Shown here one piece after another: positions 1-5,731 of a DNA stretch of 6,471 bases. Origin of the DNA: Saliniplasma sp046497075 (GTDB lineage: Archaea; Thermoplasmatota; Thermoplasmata; Halarchaeoplasmatales; Halarchaeoplasmataceae); assembly GCA_046497075.1 (NCBI GenBank), contig JAWOGF010000058.1, forward strand, positions 1-6,471, written 5' to 3'. The notes under the pieces were generated by a model. It saw only the letters and a list, made by a program, of their open reading frames with translations. It did not search any database and had not been told where the DNA came from. Position numbers and translations under genes: made by a program. Position 1 is the first letter of the stretch, and each line of letters starts with the position of its first letter.

Positions 1-953
1 CTATTGAAACCTACACTTTTTAGATATTCGATCTCTTCGTCCGTGACTCTAGCTCTTTTATCAGCATCTACAAGACCATATGGGTAACCCAAAAATATCG
101 GATCCTGGGCTTGAAATGCCATATATTCAAGTATTTCCTCTACAGGATTGTCTATCTCACGGTAAAACTCTGTTCTGAAAGCATAGTTAGAATTTCTATG
201 ATACTTAACCACCATCATCTCACCTTTATGGTCAGGATGTTCGTTTTCAGCTATTGGATGGTAGTACCATGGACCTTCAGAAACTTCAGTAGATAATTCT
301 TGAATTGCTGCCACCAGTGGAAAACCACAGGTCGTCCTCAATGTACAGGTTTTCGCAAGACCCACTAAATGAACGCCATTCTCTTCAACTGAGTTATAAG
401 CTTCCTCAGCGTACTCTCTTTCTCCTTCAACTCCAGTCTGTAAGACACCATCTCTCAATATGATATCTCCTTCTTCTAGATAATTCTCAGAAACATACTT
501 GATAGTTTCCCATTCCAAGTATTTTCTTACAGTATGGCCTGCATTAACTGGTCTACCATTTTCCAGTTCTTCCTTTTTTACAACATATTCATCGGACCCG
601 ATGGGGATAGAATCGTTGACCTTGATGGATCTTACAGTAATCTCATCTTCCTGATGATCACAACTCAAGTACAGACTCAACGGTTCGATATTTTCAACCC
701 TTTTCTTACCCCTAAATAGATTGAAATATATCCGTAGAAGATGTATGCTCTCAGAGGGGGTTTCGAATATCTTATTATTACCTCCGTCTACACAGCATAA
801 TACCTGATCTTTTTCTTTGAGATCAAACTCTTGAAAGTTATCGATTTCTATCGTCTTCGGCTTGTAATATTTCTGTTGACTAAAGTACGGTTTCCCCCAA
901 TCGTCAGGTCTTTCATCAAAACCATCTATCAAGTCCCATAACTCACGGATCAT
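1..953 (-). CDS. nurA: NurA-domain DNA repair nuclease, C-terminus cut off by window edge
   Basis: Reading the complement from the ATG at 953 gives 317 uninterrupted codons that leave the window at base 1. Family landmarks appear in NurA order: an early hydrophobic-Asp-Gly motif (VLCCVDGG, residues 51-58), RDGVL (167-171), LVGLAKT with Lys201 (196-202), and a C-terminal GYPYGLVDAD segment (289-298) followed by RARVT. NurA proteins are Mn-dependent nucleases that work with the HerA helicase in double-strand break end resection; D56 would be a metal ligand. The usual Ser after Asp-Gly is Gly here. HerA is not visible, though it could lie beyond the left edge. Most family members are about 330-450 aa, so little should be missing. 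The start is chosen because an in-frame TAA lies only ten codons upstream, with no other start codon between, and a TATA-like box lies about 30 bp upstream. It could be a diverged NurA-like protein without HerA partnership. Confidence 0.75.
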   Translation of the reverse strand, partial: MIRELWDLIDGFDERPDDWGKPYFSQQKYYKPKTIEIDNFQEFDLKEKDQVLCCVDGGNNKIFETPSESIHLLRIYFNLFRGKKRVENIEPLSLYLSCDHQEDEITVRSIKVNDSIPIGSDEYVVKKEELENGRPVNAGHTVRKYLEWETIKYVSENYLEEGDIILRDGVLQTGVEGEREYAEEAYNSVEENGVHLVGLAKTCTLRTTCGFPLVAAIQELSTEVSEGPWYYHPIAENEHPDHKGEMMVVKYHRNSNYAFRTEFYREIDNPVEEILEYMAFQAQDPIFLGYPYGLVDADKRARVTDEEIEYLKSVGFN

Positions 954-980
954 CCAATCCCGGTTATGAAATAGAGGTAC

Positions 981-989
981 TTATAATTT
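981..989 (-). promoter_or_regulatory. TATA-like box of the nurA-type gene
   Basis: On the minus strand this reads AAATTATAA, centred about 32 bp upstream of the ATG at 953. Archaeal TATA boxes lie about 26-27 bp upstream of the transcription start, which puts the start near 958. The message would have only about 5 untranslated bases, and no SD sequence precedes the ATG. This fits a leaderless transcript. Confidence 0.5.
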
Positions 990-1058
990 GAGTGGAGGGG
1001 GTATGTAAAAGTGAAACTTTTATTCGAAAGCATAGACTATTAAGATTCCTACAAAACA

Positions 1059-1079
1059 AGTTTTAAATTTATTAAAACT
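1059..1079. promoter_or_regulatory. Perfect 8-5-8 inverted repeat, candidate operator
   Basis: The arms AGTTTTAA (1059-1066) and TTAAAACT (1072-1079) are exact reverse complements separated by ATTTA. The repeat sits in the 196-bp region between the divergent nuclease and winged-helix genes, about 40 bp upstream of the regulator's TATA-like box. Size and symmetry fit a dimeric regulator site. The region is very AT-rich, so chance is a real alternative. Confidence 0.35.
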
Positions 1080-1113
1080 ATGTATCTTATTGTATTCTAA
1101 CATAAGGGATAAA

Positions 1114-1122
1114 CTTTATTTA
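1114..1122 (+). promoter_or_regulatory. TATA-like box of the winged-helix gene
   Basis: The stretch CTTTATTTA is centred about 32 bp upstream of the ATG at 1150, giving a predicted transcription start around 1144-1146. There is no SD before the ATG, so near-leaderless initiation is likely. A second TATA-like stretch at 1131-1137 is too close to the start codon to serve. The octamer TATTCTAA occurs at 1093-1100 and again at 1121-1128, flanking this box. Confidence 0.4.
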
Positions 1123-1149
1123 TTCTAAAACTTTATACGACATGATAAC

Positions 1150-1437
1150 ATGGACCTAGAAGAGTTCAATAGTCATGCCCGGATCCTAGGTAGAAAATAC
1201 GTGCCAGAGGTATTGAAAGAGATTTCCAAAAAAGGTTGGCTACAAGCAAGTGATCTCTCTTCATACGTTCACATATCCACGGCTACCGCTGTAAATTACT
1301 TGAAAGAACTTGAAAGTATAGGTGTTTTGAAAAGAAAGAAAGTGAAGGGTGAAACAGGTGACGTTTGGAAATATGACATAAATAAAGACAGGATAGTCTT
1401 GGAAACCAATATATCTGATAACGTCAAAAAAGAATGA
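1150..1437 (+). CDS. Small winged-helix DNA-binding regulator
   Basis: This 95-aa soluble protein is built as one winged helix-turn-helix. A helix around GRKYVPEVLKEI (14-25) leads into the HTH: helix 2 over residues 32-38 (ASDLSS), a turn, then a recognition helix over residues 43-56 (STATAVNYLKELES). Next come GVLKRKK (58-64) and a beta wing ending VWKYDI (72-77). The charged tail has no visible sensor domain, cysteine pair or metal site, so the ligand is unknown. The pattern fits archaeal ArsR/MarR-like single-domain regulators. The gene has the same orientation as the oxaloacetate decarboxylase operon starting 128 bp downstream, and inverted repeats lie on both sides of it. That makes it a candidate local regulator, by inference only. 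The start follows the TATA-like box at leaderless distance. The family call is strong; the target is not known. Confidence 0.8.
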   Translation: MDLEEFNSHARILGRKYVPEVLKEISKKGWLQASDLSSYVHISTATAVNYLKELESIGVLKRKKVKGETGDVWKYDINKDRIVLETNISDNVKKE

Positions 1438-1446
1438 TCCCGTATT

Positions 1447-1465
1447 CCAACTATATATGAGTTGG
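1447..1465. promoter_or_regulatory. 19-bp inverted repeat upstream of the oad promoter
   Basis: CCAACT (1447-1452) and AGTTGG (1460-1465) are exact reverse complements separated by ATATATG. The repeat lies 10 bp after the winged-helix stop and about 16 bp upstream of the TATA-like box of the next operon, a good place for an activator or repressor site. It could instead be a weak hairpin at the 3' end of the regulator transcript, but no T-run follows it. Confidence 0.4.
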
Positions 1466-1480
1466 TTAAAGATAAAAAAC

Positions 1481-1489
1481 ATTTAATAA
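1481..1489 (+). promoter_or_regulatory. TATA-like box of the oad operon
   Basis: ATTTAATAA is preceded by an A-rich stretch (1472-1479) resembling a BRE. It is the best archaeal promoter element in the 128-bp gap. Its expected transcription start is about 1511-1513, which gives a leader of roughly 55 nt before oadA. That agrees with the presence of a real SD there. Confidence 0.45.
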
Positions 1490-1512
1490 GAGTACAATTC
1501 TTTAACCCCCCC

Positions 1513-1566
1513 ATGAGGATAGTATACCCGTGGATGGTTATATATCCAGAAGGAGGAAGTAAATAA
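1513..1566 (+). CDS. Possible 17-codon leader ORF overlapping the oadA start
   Basis: An ATG at 1513 opens a reading frame encoding MRIVYPWMVIYPEGGSK. Its TAA overlaps the oadA ATG by one base (TAATG, 1564-1568). The oadA SD lies inside its last codons. The ATG falls almost exactly where transcription should begin from the TATA-like box at 1481-1489, so it could be read as a leaderless ORF coupled to oadA. It is in a different frame from oadA and is not an N-terminal extension. It has no recognised domain. It may be a chance ORF in an ordinary 5' leader. Confidence 0.3.
   Translation: MRIVYPWMVIYPEGGSK
1551..1557 (+). promoter_or_regulatory. Strong Shine-Dalgarno site of oadA
   Basis: AGGAGGA lies 8 bases before the ATG at 1566, a near-perfect match to the 16S rRNA 3' end. 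It fixes the oadA start and contrasts with the apparently leaderless genes on either side of the operon. Confidence 0.75.
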
Positions 1567-3389
1567 TGGTTCAATTACATGACCAAACGTTAAGAGATGC
1601 GCATCAATCCGTTTTAGCGACTAGATTAAGAACAGAAGACATGGTACCTATATGTGATAAGATGGATAAAGTAGGTTTCCACTCAATGGAAGTATGGGGT
1701 GGAGCCACTTTCGATGCATGTATCAGATATCTAAATGAAGATCCTTGGGAAAGGCTCAACACTTTAAGTGAACACCTACCCAACACATCTTTACAGATGC
1801 TGGAAAGAGCGATGAATATAGTTGCATACAGGAATTTCCCAGACGATGTTGTAAAGAAATTTATAGAACTAGCTTACAAGAACGGGTGTGACAATTTCAG
1901 GATCTTTGACGCTTTGAATGATCTACGAAACATGAAAGTCCCTATCGAAACAGCAAAGAAAGTGGGGGGACACGTACAGGGCTCTTTGTGTTACACGATA
2001 TCACCAGTTCACACTGTAGAACGTTATGTTGAAGATTTCAAAGAGTTAGAAAAGATGGGTTGTGATTCTCTGTGTATAAAAGATATGGCAGGTATGATAT
2101 CCCCAACTAGAGCTTATGATATAATTAAAGGATGTAAAGACGCCGGGATTAAGATACCCATCGACTTGCACAGCCATAACACTTCTGGTATGACCGGTAT
2201 GGCTTATATGAAGGCCTGTGAAGCCGGTGTGGATATATTAGACACGTCGATTTCTTCTCTAACCGGTGCTACCGGTCAGCCTCCTACGGAATCGGTAACT
2301 GCAGCTTTAAAAGGTACAGAATATGATACCGGTTATGATATGGAGTTGTTGATGGACATCCGAGAATACTTCAATGAGGTATGGGATAAGTACAGACATC
2401 TCCACCGCAGTCAAGCTTTAAGATTAGATCCTTCTGTAACCATGCATCAGATACCCGGTGGAATGCTTTCGAACTTGGTCAGTCAGCTCGAAAAACAGGG
2501 TGCTGCTGATAAGTATGACGAAGTATTGAAAGAAGTAGTAAAAGTTAGGAGGGAGTTTGGTTATCCAACTTTAGTAACCCCTACTTCACAAGTAGTAGGA
2601 ACTCAATCTGTGATGAATGTAAAATTCGGAAGATATGAAAGGATCACTAATCCAACTAAAGAGTACTTCAGAGGCATGTACGGTAGACCTCCTGGTGAGA
2701 TATCTGAAGAGATGTACGAAAAGATTCTCGGACCTGACTGGGAGGATGAGGTTATCGATGAAAGGCCTGCAAGCCTTTTAGAACCAGAATATAAGAAAAA
2801 GAAAGACGAACTAGAAGATATGGGACTTTTAAGAAAGCCTGAAGACGTACTTACATACACGATCTACCCCGATATTGGTTTGAAATTCTTAAAGGGTGAA
2901 GTAGAAGCTGAATTCACATCTGATGAACTTCCACTTGAAAAACCTGGAGAAGAAAAAGCTGAAGAGAAGCAAGTCGTACCACGTATAGAGTATCCGTACG
3001 AAGGGAAAGTTAGAGTCGATGGGAAGGACTACAGTGTGAGTATGAAAAGCAAAGAAAAGGTAATCATCGATGGTAAAGAATACAACATTTCAGTACTCTT
3101 CCCAGATAGACAACAGTCTTCTATATCCAAAACCGATACGGATAAATCTAGAGATGAGGAACCATCAGGCAAAGAAATGAAAATTAATGCACCCATGCTC
3201 GGTACGATAATAGAATTGAAAGTTAATCTCGGGGATAAAATAAAAGCAGGTGAACCAATAGCTATCTTAGAGGCTATGAAGATGGAGAACGACGTCCCTG
3301 CTCCCAAAGATGGAACTATTAAAGACCTCCATGTCAAGAAAGGTGAAGACGTTAAAGAAGGCGACCTTATCGCAACGTTGGTAGGATAA
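1566..3389 (+). CDS. oadA: Oxaloacetate decarboxylase alpha subunit with C-terminal biotin domain
   Basis: This 607-aa cytoplasmic carboxyltransferase moves the carboxyl group of oxaloacetate to biotin, releasing pyruvate. Residues about 4-265 form the HMGL-like TIM barrel: DQTLRDAHQS (6-15, normally DTTLRDAHQS), DALND, KDMAG (172-176) and DLHSHNTSG (200-208). D11, K172, H202 and H204 match the family's metal-centre residues. The conserved carboxylase domain includes HQIPGGM (294-300) and runs to about residue 400. A charged linker leads to a biotinyl domain (about 537-607) with EAMKMEN; Lys572, 35 residues before the C-terminus, is the biotin site. The linker holds two similar units, VDGKDYSV (484-491) and IDGKEYNI (501-508). 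The barrel is shared with pyruvate carboxylase subunit B, but the adjacent gamma and beta genes, and the absence of a biotin carboxylase in the window, favour the decarboxylase pump (EC 7.2.4.2). It is first in the operon. Confidence 0.93.
   Translation: MVQLHDQTLRDAHQSVLATRLRTEDMVPICDKMDKVGFHSMEVWGGATFDACIRYLNEDPWERLNTLSEHLPNTSLQMLERAMNIVAYRNFPDDVVKKFIELAYKNGCDNFRIFDALNDLRNMKVPIETAKKVGGHVQGSLCYTISPVHTVERYVEDFKELEKMGCDSLCIKDMAGMISPTRAYDIIKGCKDAGIKIPIDLHSHNTSGMTGMAYMKACEAGVDILDTSISSLTGATGQPPTESVTAALKGTEYDTGYDMELLMDIREYFNEVWDKYRHLHRSQALRLDPSVTMHQIPGGMLSNLVSQLEKQGAADKYDEVLKEVVKVRREFGYPTLVTPTSQVVGTQSVMNVKFGRYERITNPTKEYFRGMYGRPPGEISEEMYEKILGPDWEDEVIDERPASLLEPEYKKKKDELEDMGLLRKPEDVLTYTIYPDIGLKFLKGEVEAEFTSDELPLEKPGEEKAEEKQVVPRIEYPYEGKVRVDGKDYSVSMKSKEKVIIDGKEYNISVLFPDRQQSSISKTDTDKSRDEEPSGKEMKINAPMLGTIIELKVNLGDKIKAGEPIAILEAMKMENDVPAPKDGTIKDLHVKKGEDVKEGDLIATLVG
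2478..2494 (+). repeat. 17-nt exact repeat, copy 1 (in oadA)
   Basis: The sequence GTCAGTCAGCTCGAAAA occurs here within the codons for VSQLEK of OadA and again at 4174-4190. It is exact and in the same codon phase. It is probably coding convergence rather than a functional element. Confidence 0.5.
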
Positions 3390-3390
3390 C

Positions 3391-3573
3391 ATGAATACGA
3401 TAGAAGTAATAATTATAGGTTTAGGCGTTGTATTCATAACCCTGAGCATACTCACTCTCAGTACATATTTTTTTGGATATATAATAAACAAATTTTTTGT
3501 GAGTGAGGATGAAGATGAGAAAGAAAAAGTTGCAGCAATCGTAGCCGCTATACATTCACGAGGGGGTCAGTAG
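3391..3573 (+). CDS. oadG: Oxaloacetate decarboxylase gamma subunit (small membrane anchor)
   Basis: This 60-aa protein begins one base after oadA stops and ends directly against oadB. One long hydrophobic helix (about residues 4-33, including GLGVVFITLSILTL) is followed by an acidic stretch (SEDEDEKEK) and AAIVAAIH, the typical OadG tail pattern. In the family, gamma spans the membrane once, links alpha to beta, and binds Zn2+ through its C-terminal part. His55 could contribute here, but the tail is much shorter than in enterobacterial OadG (about 80 aa or more). Only a weak SD (TAGGAT) precedes the ATG, so translation is probably coupled to oadA. The call rests on membrane topology, tail motif and position, because sequence conservation in this family is low. 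Confidence 0.82.
   Translation: MNTIEVIIIGLGVVFITLSILTLSTYFFGYIINKFFVSEDEDEKEKVAAIVAAIHSRGGQ
3560..3566 (+). promoter_or_regulatory. Shine-Dalgarno site of oadB inside the end of oadG
   Basis: GAGGGGG lies 7 bases before the oadB ATG at 3574, within the last codons of oadG. It supports that start and shows that oadB has its own ribosome entry despite the zero-base gap. Confidence 0.55.
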
Positions 3574-4692
3574 ATGTTCGAGATCGGCTTGTTGGCGTTA
3601 TCATGGCAGAGCCTCGTTATGATCGGGGTAGGGCTTTTATTAATATATTTAGGTATAGCTAAAGAGATGGAACCCCTTTTACTGGGTCCTATTGGATTCG
3701 CTGTTATCCTTGCTAACCTTCCATTGACCGGTATCACAGCAGGGCCTTCAGCTGAGATCGGCCCCGGATTGTTGTATATGATCTATAAAGAGCTCATCGC
3801 CACTGGAATAATCCCACTGATAATATTCCTTGGTATCGGAACTATGACAGACTTTTCACCTTTACTAGCTAATCCTAAAACATTCTTACTTGGTGCAGCT
3901 GCTCAAATAGGTATATTCTTGGCACTTGGCCTCGCTATAATTCTTGGTTTTGACCTAAATGCCGCCGCATCTATAGGTATAATCGGTGGAGCCGATGGTC
4001 CCACTGCCATTTATGCTGCTACTAGACTCGTTGGTGAACGACCCGAGATCATAGCGGCTGTTACCGTTTCAGCTTATTCTTACATGGCGTTGGTACCAAT
4101 AATCCAACCTCCCATAATTAAAGCGCTAACTACTAAAAAACAGCGTAAGGTCAAGATGGGCAAGATGAGAGATGTCAGTCAGCTCGAAAAGATAGTATTC
4201 CCGATTGGTGTGACGATCATCGTCGGTTTGATAGTTCCCGACGCACTTCCCCTTATTGGTATGTTGATGCTTGGAAATCTATTCCAGGTTTCGGGAGTTA
4301 TGGACCGATTATCAGATACAGGCGGTAATGCATTGATGGATATATCTACAATTATGCTGGGACTTGGTGTCGGTTTTCTGATGACCGGTAACACCTTCAT
4401 ACAGCTCGAAACTCTTAAAATATTGCTGTTAGGGGTTTTTGCGTTCGCTACAGCTACAGCTGGAGGTACTTTGTTCGGGCAGTTATACTATAAATTTTCA
4501 AAAGGTAAGATCAATCCCATGATAGGTGCAGCAGGAGTCTCTGCGGTACCCATGGCTTCTAGGGTGGTTCAAAAGTTAGGTCAGAAAGAGAATTCTGGCA
4601 GTCATCTATTAATGCATGCTATGGGACCGAACGTAGCTGGGGTCATCGGTTCTGCAACTGCAGCGGGTATATTGATAGGTTTGCTTGCGTGA
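3574..4692 (+). CDS. oadB: Oxaloacetate decarboxylase beta subunit, Na+-translocating
   Basis: This 372-aa integral membrane protein decarboxylates carboxybiotin delivered by alpha and couples this to Na+ export. Hydrophobic segments fill most of its length. The family signature IGGADGPTAIY contains Asp141, the key Na+/proton-coupling aspartate. Further conserved parts are PPIIKALTTKKQRKV with a basic cytoplasmic loop, EKIVFPIGVTIIVGLIVP, IGMLMLGNLFQVSGVMDRLS, and the last helix region HAMGPNVAGVIGSATAAG. The length matches the shorter family members (about 370-380 aa, as in glutaconyl-CoA decarboxylase beta) rather than the 430-aa enterobacterial form. Beta subunits of oxaloacetate, methylmalonyl-CoA and glutaconyl-CoA decarboxylases are interchangeable in annotation; the oadA neighbour sets the substrate. 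Two consecutive in-frame stops (TGA TAA) end the gene. Confidence 0.92.
   Translation: MFEIGLLALSWQSLVMIGVGLLLIYLGIAKEMEPLLLGPIGFAVILANLPLTGITAGPSAEIGPGLLYMIYKELIATGIIPLIIFLGIGTMTDFSPLLANPKTFLLGAAAQIGIFLALGLAIILGFDLNAAASIGIIGGADGPTAIYAATRLVGERPEIIAAVTVSAYSYMALVPIIQPPIIKALTTKKQRKVKMGKMRDVSQLEKIVFPIGVTIIVGLIVPDALPLIGMLMLGNLFQVSGVMDRLSDTGGNALMDISTIMLGLGVGFLMTGNTFIQLETLKILLLGVFAFATATAGGTLFGQLYYKFSKGKINPMIGAAGVSAVPMASRVVQKLGQKENSGSHLLMHAMGPNVAGVIGSATAAGILIGLLA
4174..4190 (+). repeat. 17-nt exact repeat, copy 2 (in oadB)
   Basis: This second copy of the 17-mer lies in the cytoplasmic loop of OadB and again encodes VSQLEK in the same phase as the copy in oadA. Confidence 0.5.
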
Positions 4693-4696
4693 TAAT

Positions 4697-5026
4697 ATGA
4701 AATGTAAATTCGTAAAGAATAGAGAGGAGAAGGAAAAAAAGGAGGTAGATGGTAAACTATTCCGTCTACTACAAAAGTCAGACGAGATGGAAGCTATAAT
4801 CGCGGAGTTGGATGTTAATACTGAATCCAACCGATATTGTCACGATGGTGAAGAGATACATTTGATGATAAAAGGTAAGATAGAGTATACTGTCGGTGAG
4901 GAAGTCTACAAGATGGAAGTTGGAGATACACTCTGGCACCAATCTGATATCTCACACTATGCCAAAAATATCGGAAAAGAAAAGGCTGTTTATCTAACTG
5001 TAAGCACCCCTCCGACCTTTATGTGA
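4697..5026 (+). CDS. Small single-domain cupin protein
   Basis: This 109-aa soluble protein consists of one cupin barrel after a lysine/glutamate-rich N-terminal stretch (residues 7-20). Motif 1 is recognisable as HDGEE (49-53) ending at GKIEYTVG (60-67). Motif 2 is GDTLWHQSDISHYAKN (76-91), with His81 and His87 as possible metal ligands. The tail VSTPPTF resembles the sensor cupins fused to XRE-type HTH domains, but no HTH is present here. The ATG at 4697 is chosen over a TTG at 4685 because the TTG would overlap the oadB end and adds only MRDN. No SD is visible, so expression probably depends on coupling to oadB, 4 bases away. Its role in the decarboxylase operon is unknown. Binding of a small carboxylate, or regulation, is conceivable from the family but not shown. 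Confidence 0.8.
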   Translation: MKCKFVKNREEKEKKEVDGKLFRLLQKSDEMEAIIAELDVNTESNRYCHDGEEIHLMIKGKIEYTVGEEVYKMEVGDTLWHQSDISHYAKNIGKEKAVYLTVSTPPTFM

Positions 5027-5030
5027 GGTG
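5025..5030 (+). promoter_or_regulatory. Shine-Dalgarno site that decides the ligase start
   Basis: GAGGTG overlaps the cupin stop codon and ends 6 bases before the ATA at 5037. This is ideal spacing for initiation at that codon. It is too close to the out-of-frame TTG at 5033 to serve it. Confidence 0.55.
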
Positions 5031-5036
5031 GGTTGA

Positions 5037-5681
5037 ATAAAGATATACAAACTGGAAAGTACGACTTCCACCAACGATGTAGCTAAAAAACTAGCGAAGT
5101 GTAAAAATGATGACTTTATAGTACAAGCAAATGAACAAACTTCTGGTAGAGGGAGAAAAGGTAGGAACTGGCTTTCACCAAAAGGTGGATTATATTTCAC
5201 TATCTGTACAGACTATGATCCTCTTCTATCCATCAAAACAGGCGTTGCTATAGCTTTTGCATTAGAAGACCGTGATATTCATCCATCCTTGAAATGGCCT
5301 AATGACGTACTGGTAAATGATAAAAAGATCTGCGGCATACTTATAGAAATTCTTAAAAGCAGAGCCCTCGTGGGAATAGGTTTGAACATAGATTCGGATC
5401 CAATAGAGGACAGTACTAGTATCGAATCTATTAAAGGTAAAAAATATTCATCTGAAAAAATCATGAAATCAATTATAAGATATTTCTACGACGGATCGAT
5501 CGACGTCTTAGGTTCATACAGGCAGTATTCATCGACAATAGGTAAAGAGGTATGGGTAGAAACAGCATCAGGGATGATCACTGGGAAAGTTAACGATATC
5601 GATGAAAAGGGAAGGTTAGTTTTGCAAGATGGATCTAAGGTCATCTCCGGTGATGTTATACATTTAAGATCGTCGAATTAA
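5037..5681 (+). CDS. birA: Biotin-protein ligase (catalytic type, no HTH), apparent AUA start
   Basis: Read from ATA at 5037, this 214-aa protein makes biotinyl-5'-AMP and attaches biotin to carrier lysines, here presumably Lys572 of OadA. In order: the STTSTND opening (8-14), the QTSGRGRKGR biotin/AMP loop (34-43), GGLYFT (50-55), KWPNDVLVNDKK (86-97), GILIE (100-104), VGIGLNID (112-119), and an SH3-like C-terminal domain from about IGKEVWV with GDVIHLR at the end. There is no N-terminal DNA-binding domain, so it is not a BirA-type repressor. It is slightly shorter than typical archaeal ligases (about 235 aa). The frame has a TGA at 5034-5036 and no ATG, GTG or TTG until a TTG at 5289. Starting there would delete the GRGRKGR loop and leave an inactive fragment. 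The ATA gives a natural N-terminus, (M)KIYKLESTTSTND, behind a good SD. A single-base error or mutation from ATG is the main alternative. Confidence 0.88.
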   Translation: MKIYKLESTTSTNDVAKKLAKCKNDDFIVQANEQTSGRGRKGRNWLSPKGGLYFTICTDYDPLLSIKTGVAIAFALEDRDIHPSLKWPNDVLVNDKKICGILIEILKSRALVGIGLNIDSDPIEDSTSIESIKGKKYSSEKIMKSIIRYFYDGSIDVLGSYRQYSSTIGKEVWVETASGMITGKVNDIDEKGRLVLQDGSKVISGDVIHLRSSN

Positions 5682-5701
5682 AACCTTTACAATCAAAAAA
5701 T

Positions 5702-5715
5702 AGTAATATGTTACT
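5702..5715. promoter_or_regulatory. Short inverted repeat in the GNAT promoter region
   Basis: AGTAA and TTACT flank TATG in the 50-bp gap after the ligase. The repeat overlaps the place where a TATA box should lie for a leaderless start at 5732 (an AT-rich stretch at about 5696-5707). With 5-bp arms it is only a weak operator or promoter candidate. Confidence 0.25.
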
Positions 5716-5731
5716 GTAATTTTAATCTATT

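Noticed and set aside
111..719. Short plus-strand ORFs of about 61 codons at 111-296 and 534-719
   Set aside because: They are antisense to the continuous NurA-type reading frame, have no recognisable domain, and their composition fits shadow frames.
1535..1548. AT-rich near-palindrome GGTTATATATCC as the TATA box of oadA
   Set aside because: It lies only about 20-30 bp before the ATG, so transcription would start at or inside the gene and exclude the strong SD at 1551-1557.
1566..3389. Annotation as pyruvate carboxylase subunit B
   Set aside because: The barrel domain is compatible, but the adjacent gamma and beta pump subunits, and the lack of a biotin carboxylase gene in view, favour oxaloacetate decarboxylase.
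4685..4696. TTG at 4685 as the cupin start
   Set aside because: It overlaps the end of oadB and adds only four residues; the ATG at 4697 gives a normal N-terminus.
5028..5036. GTG at 5028 with TGA readthrough (selenocysteine or recoding) as the ligase start
   Set aside because: TGA serves as an ordinary stop for several genes here, there is no sign of a recoding element, and the domain does not need those residues.
5289..5681. Starting the biotin-protein ligase at the TTG at 5289
   Set aside because: This would remove the STTSTND and GRGRKGR regions that are intact just upstream and are needed for catalysis; coding clearly begins near 5037.
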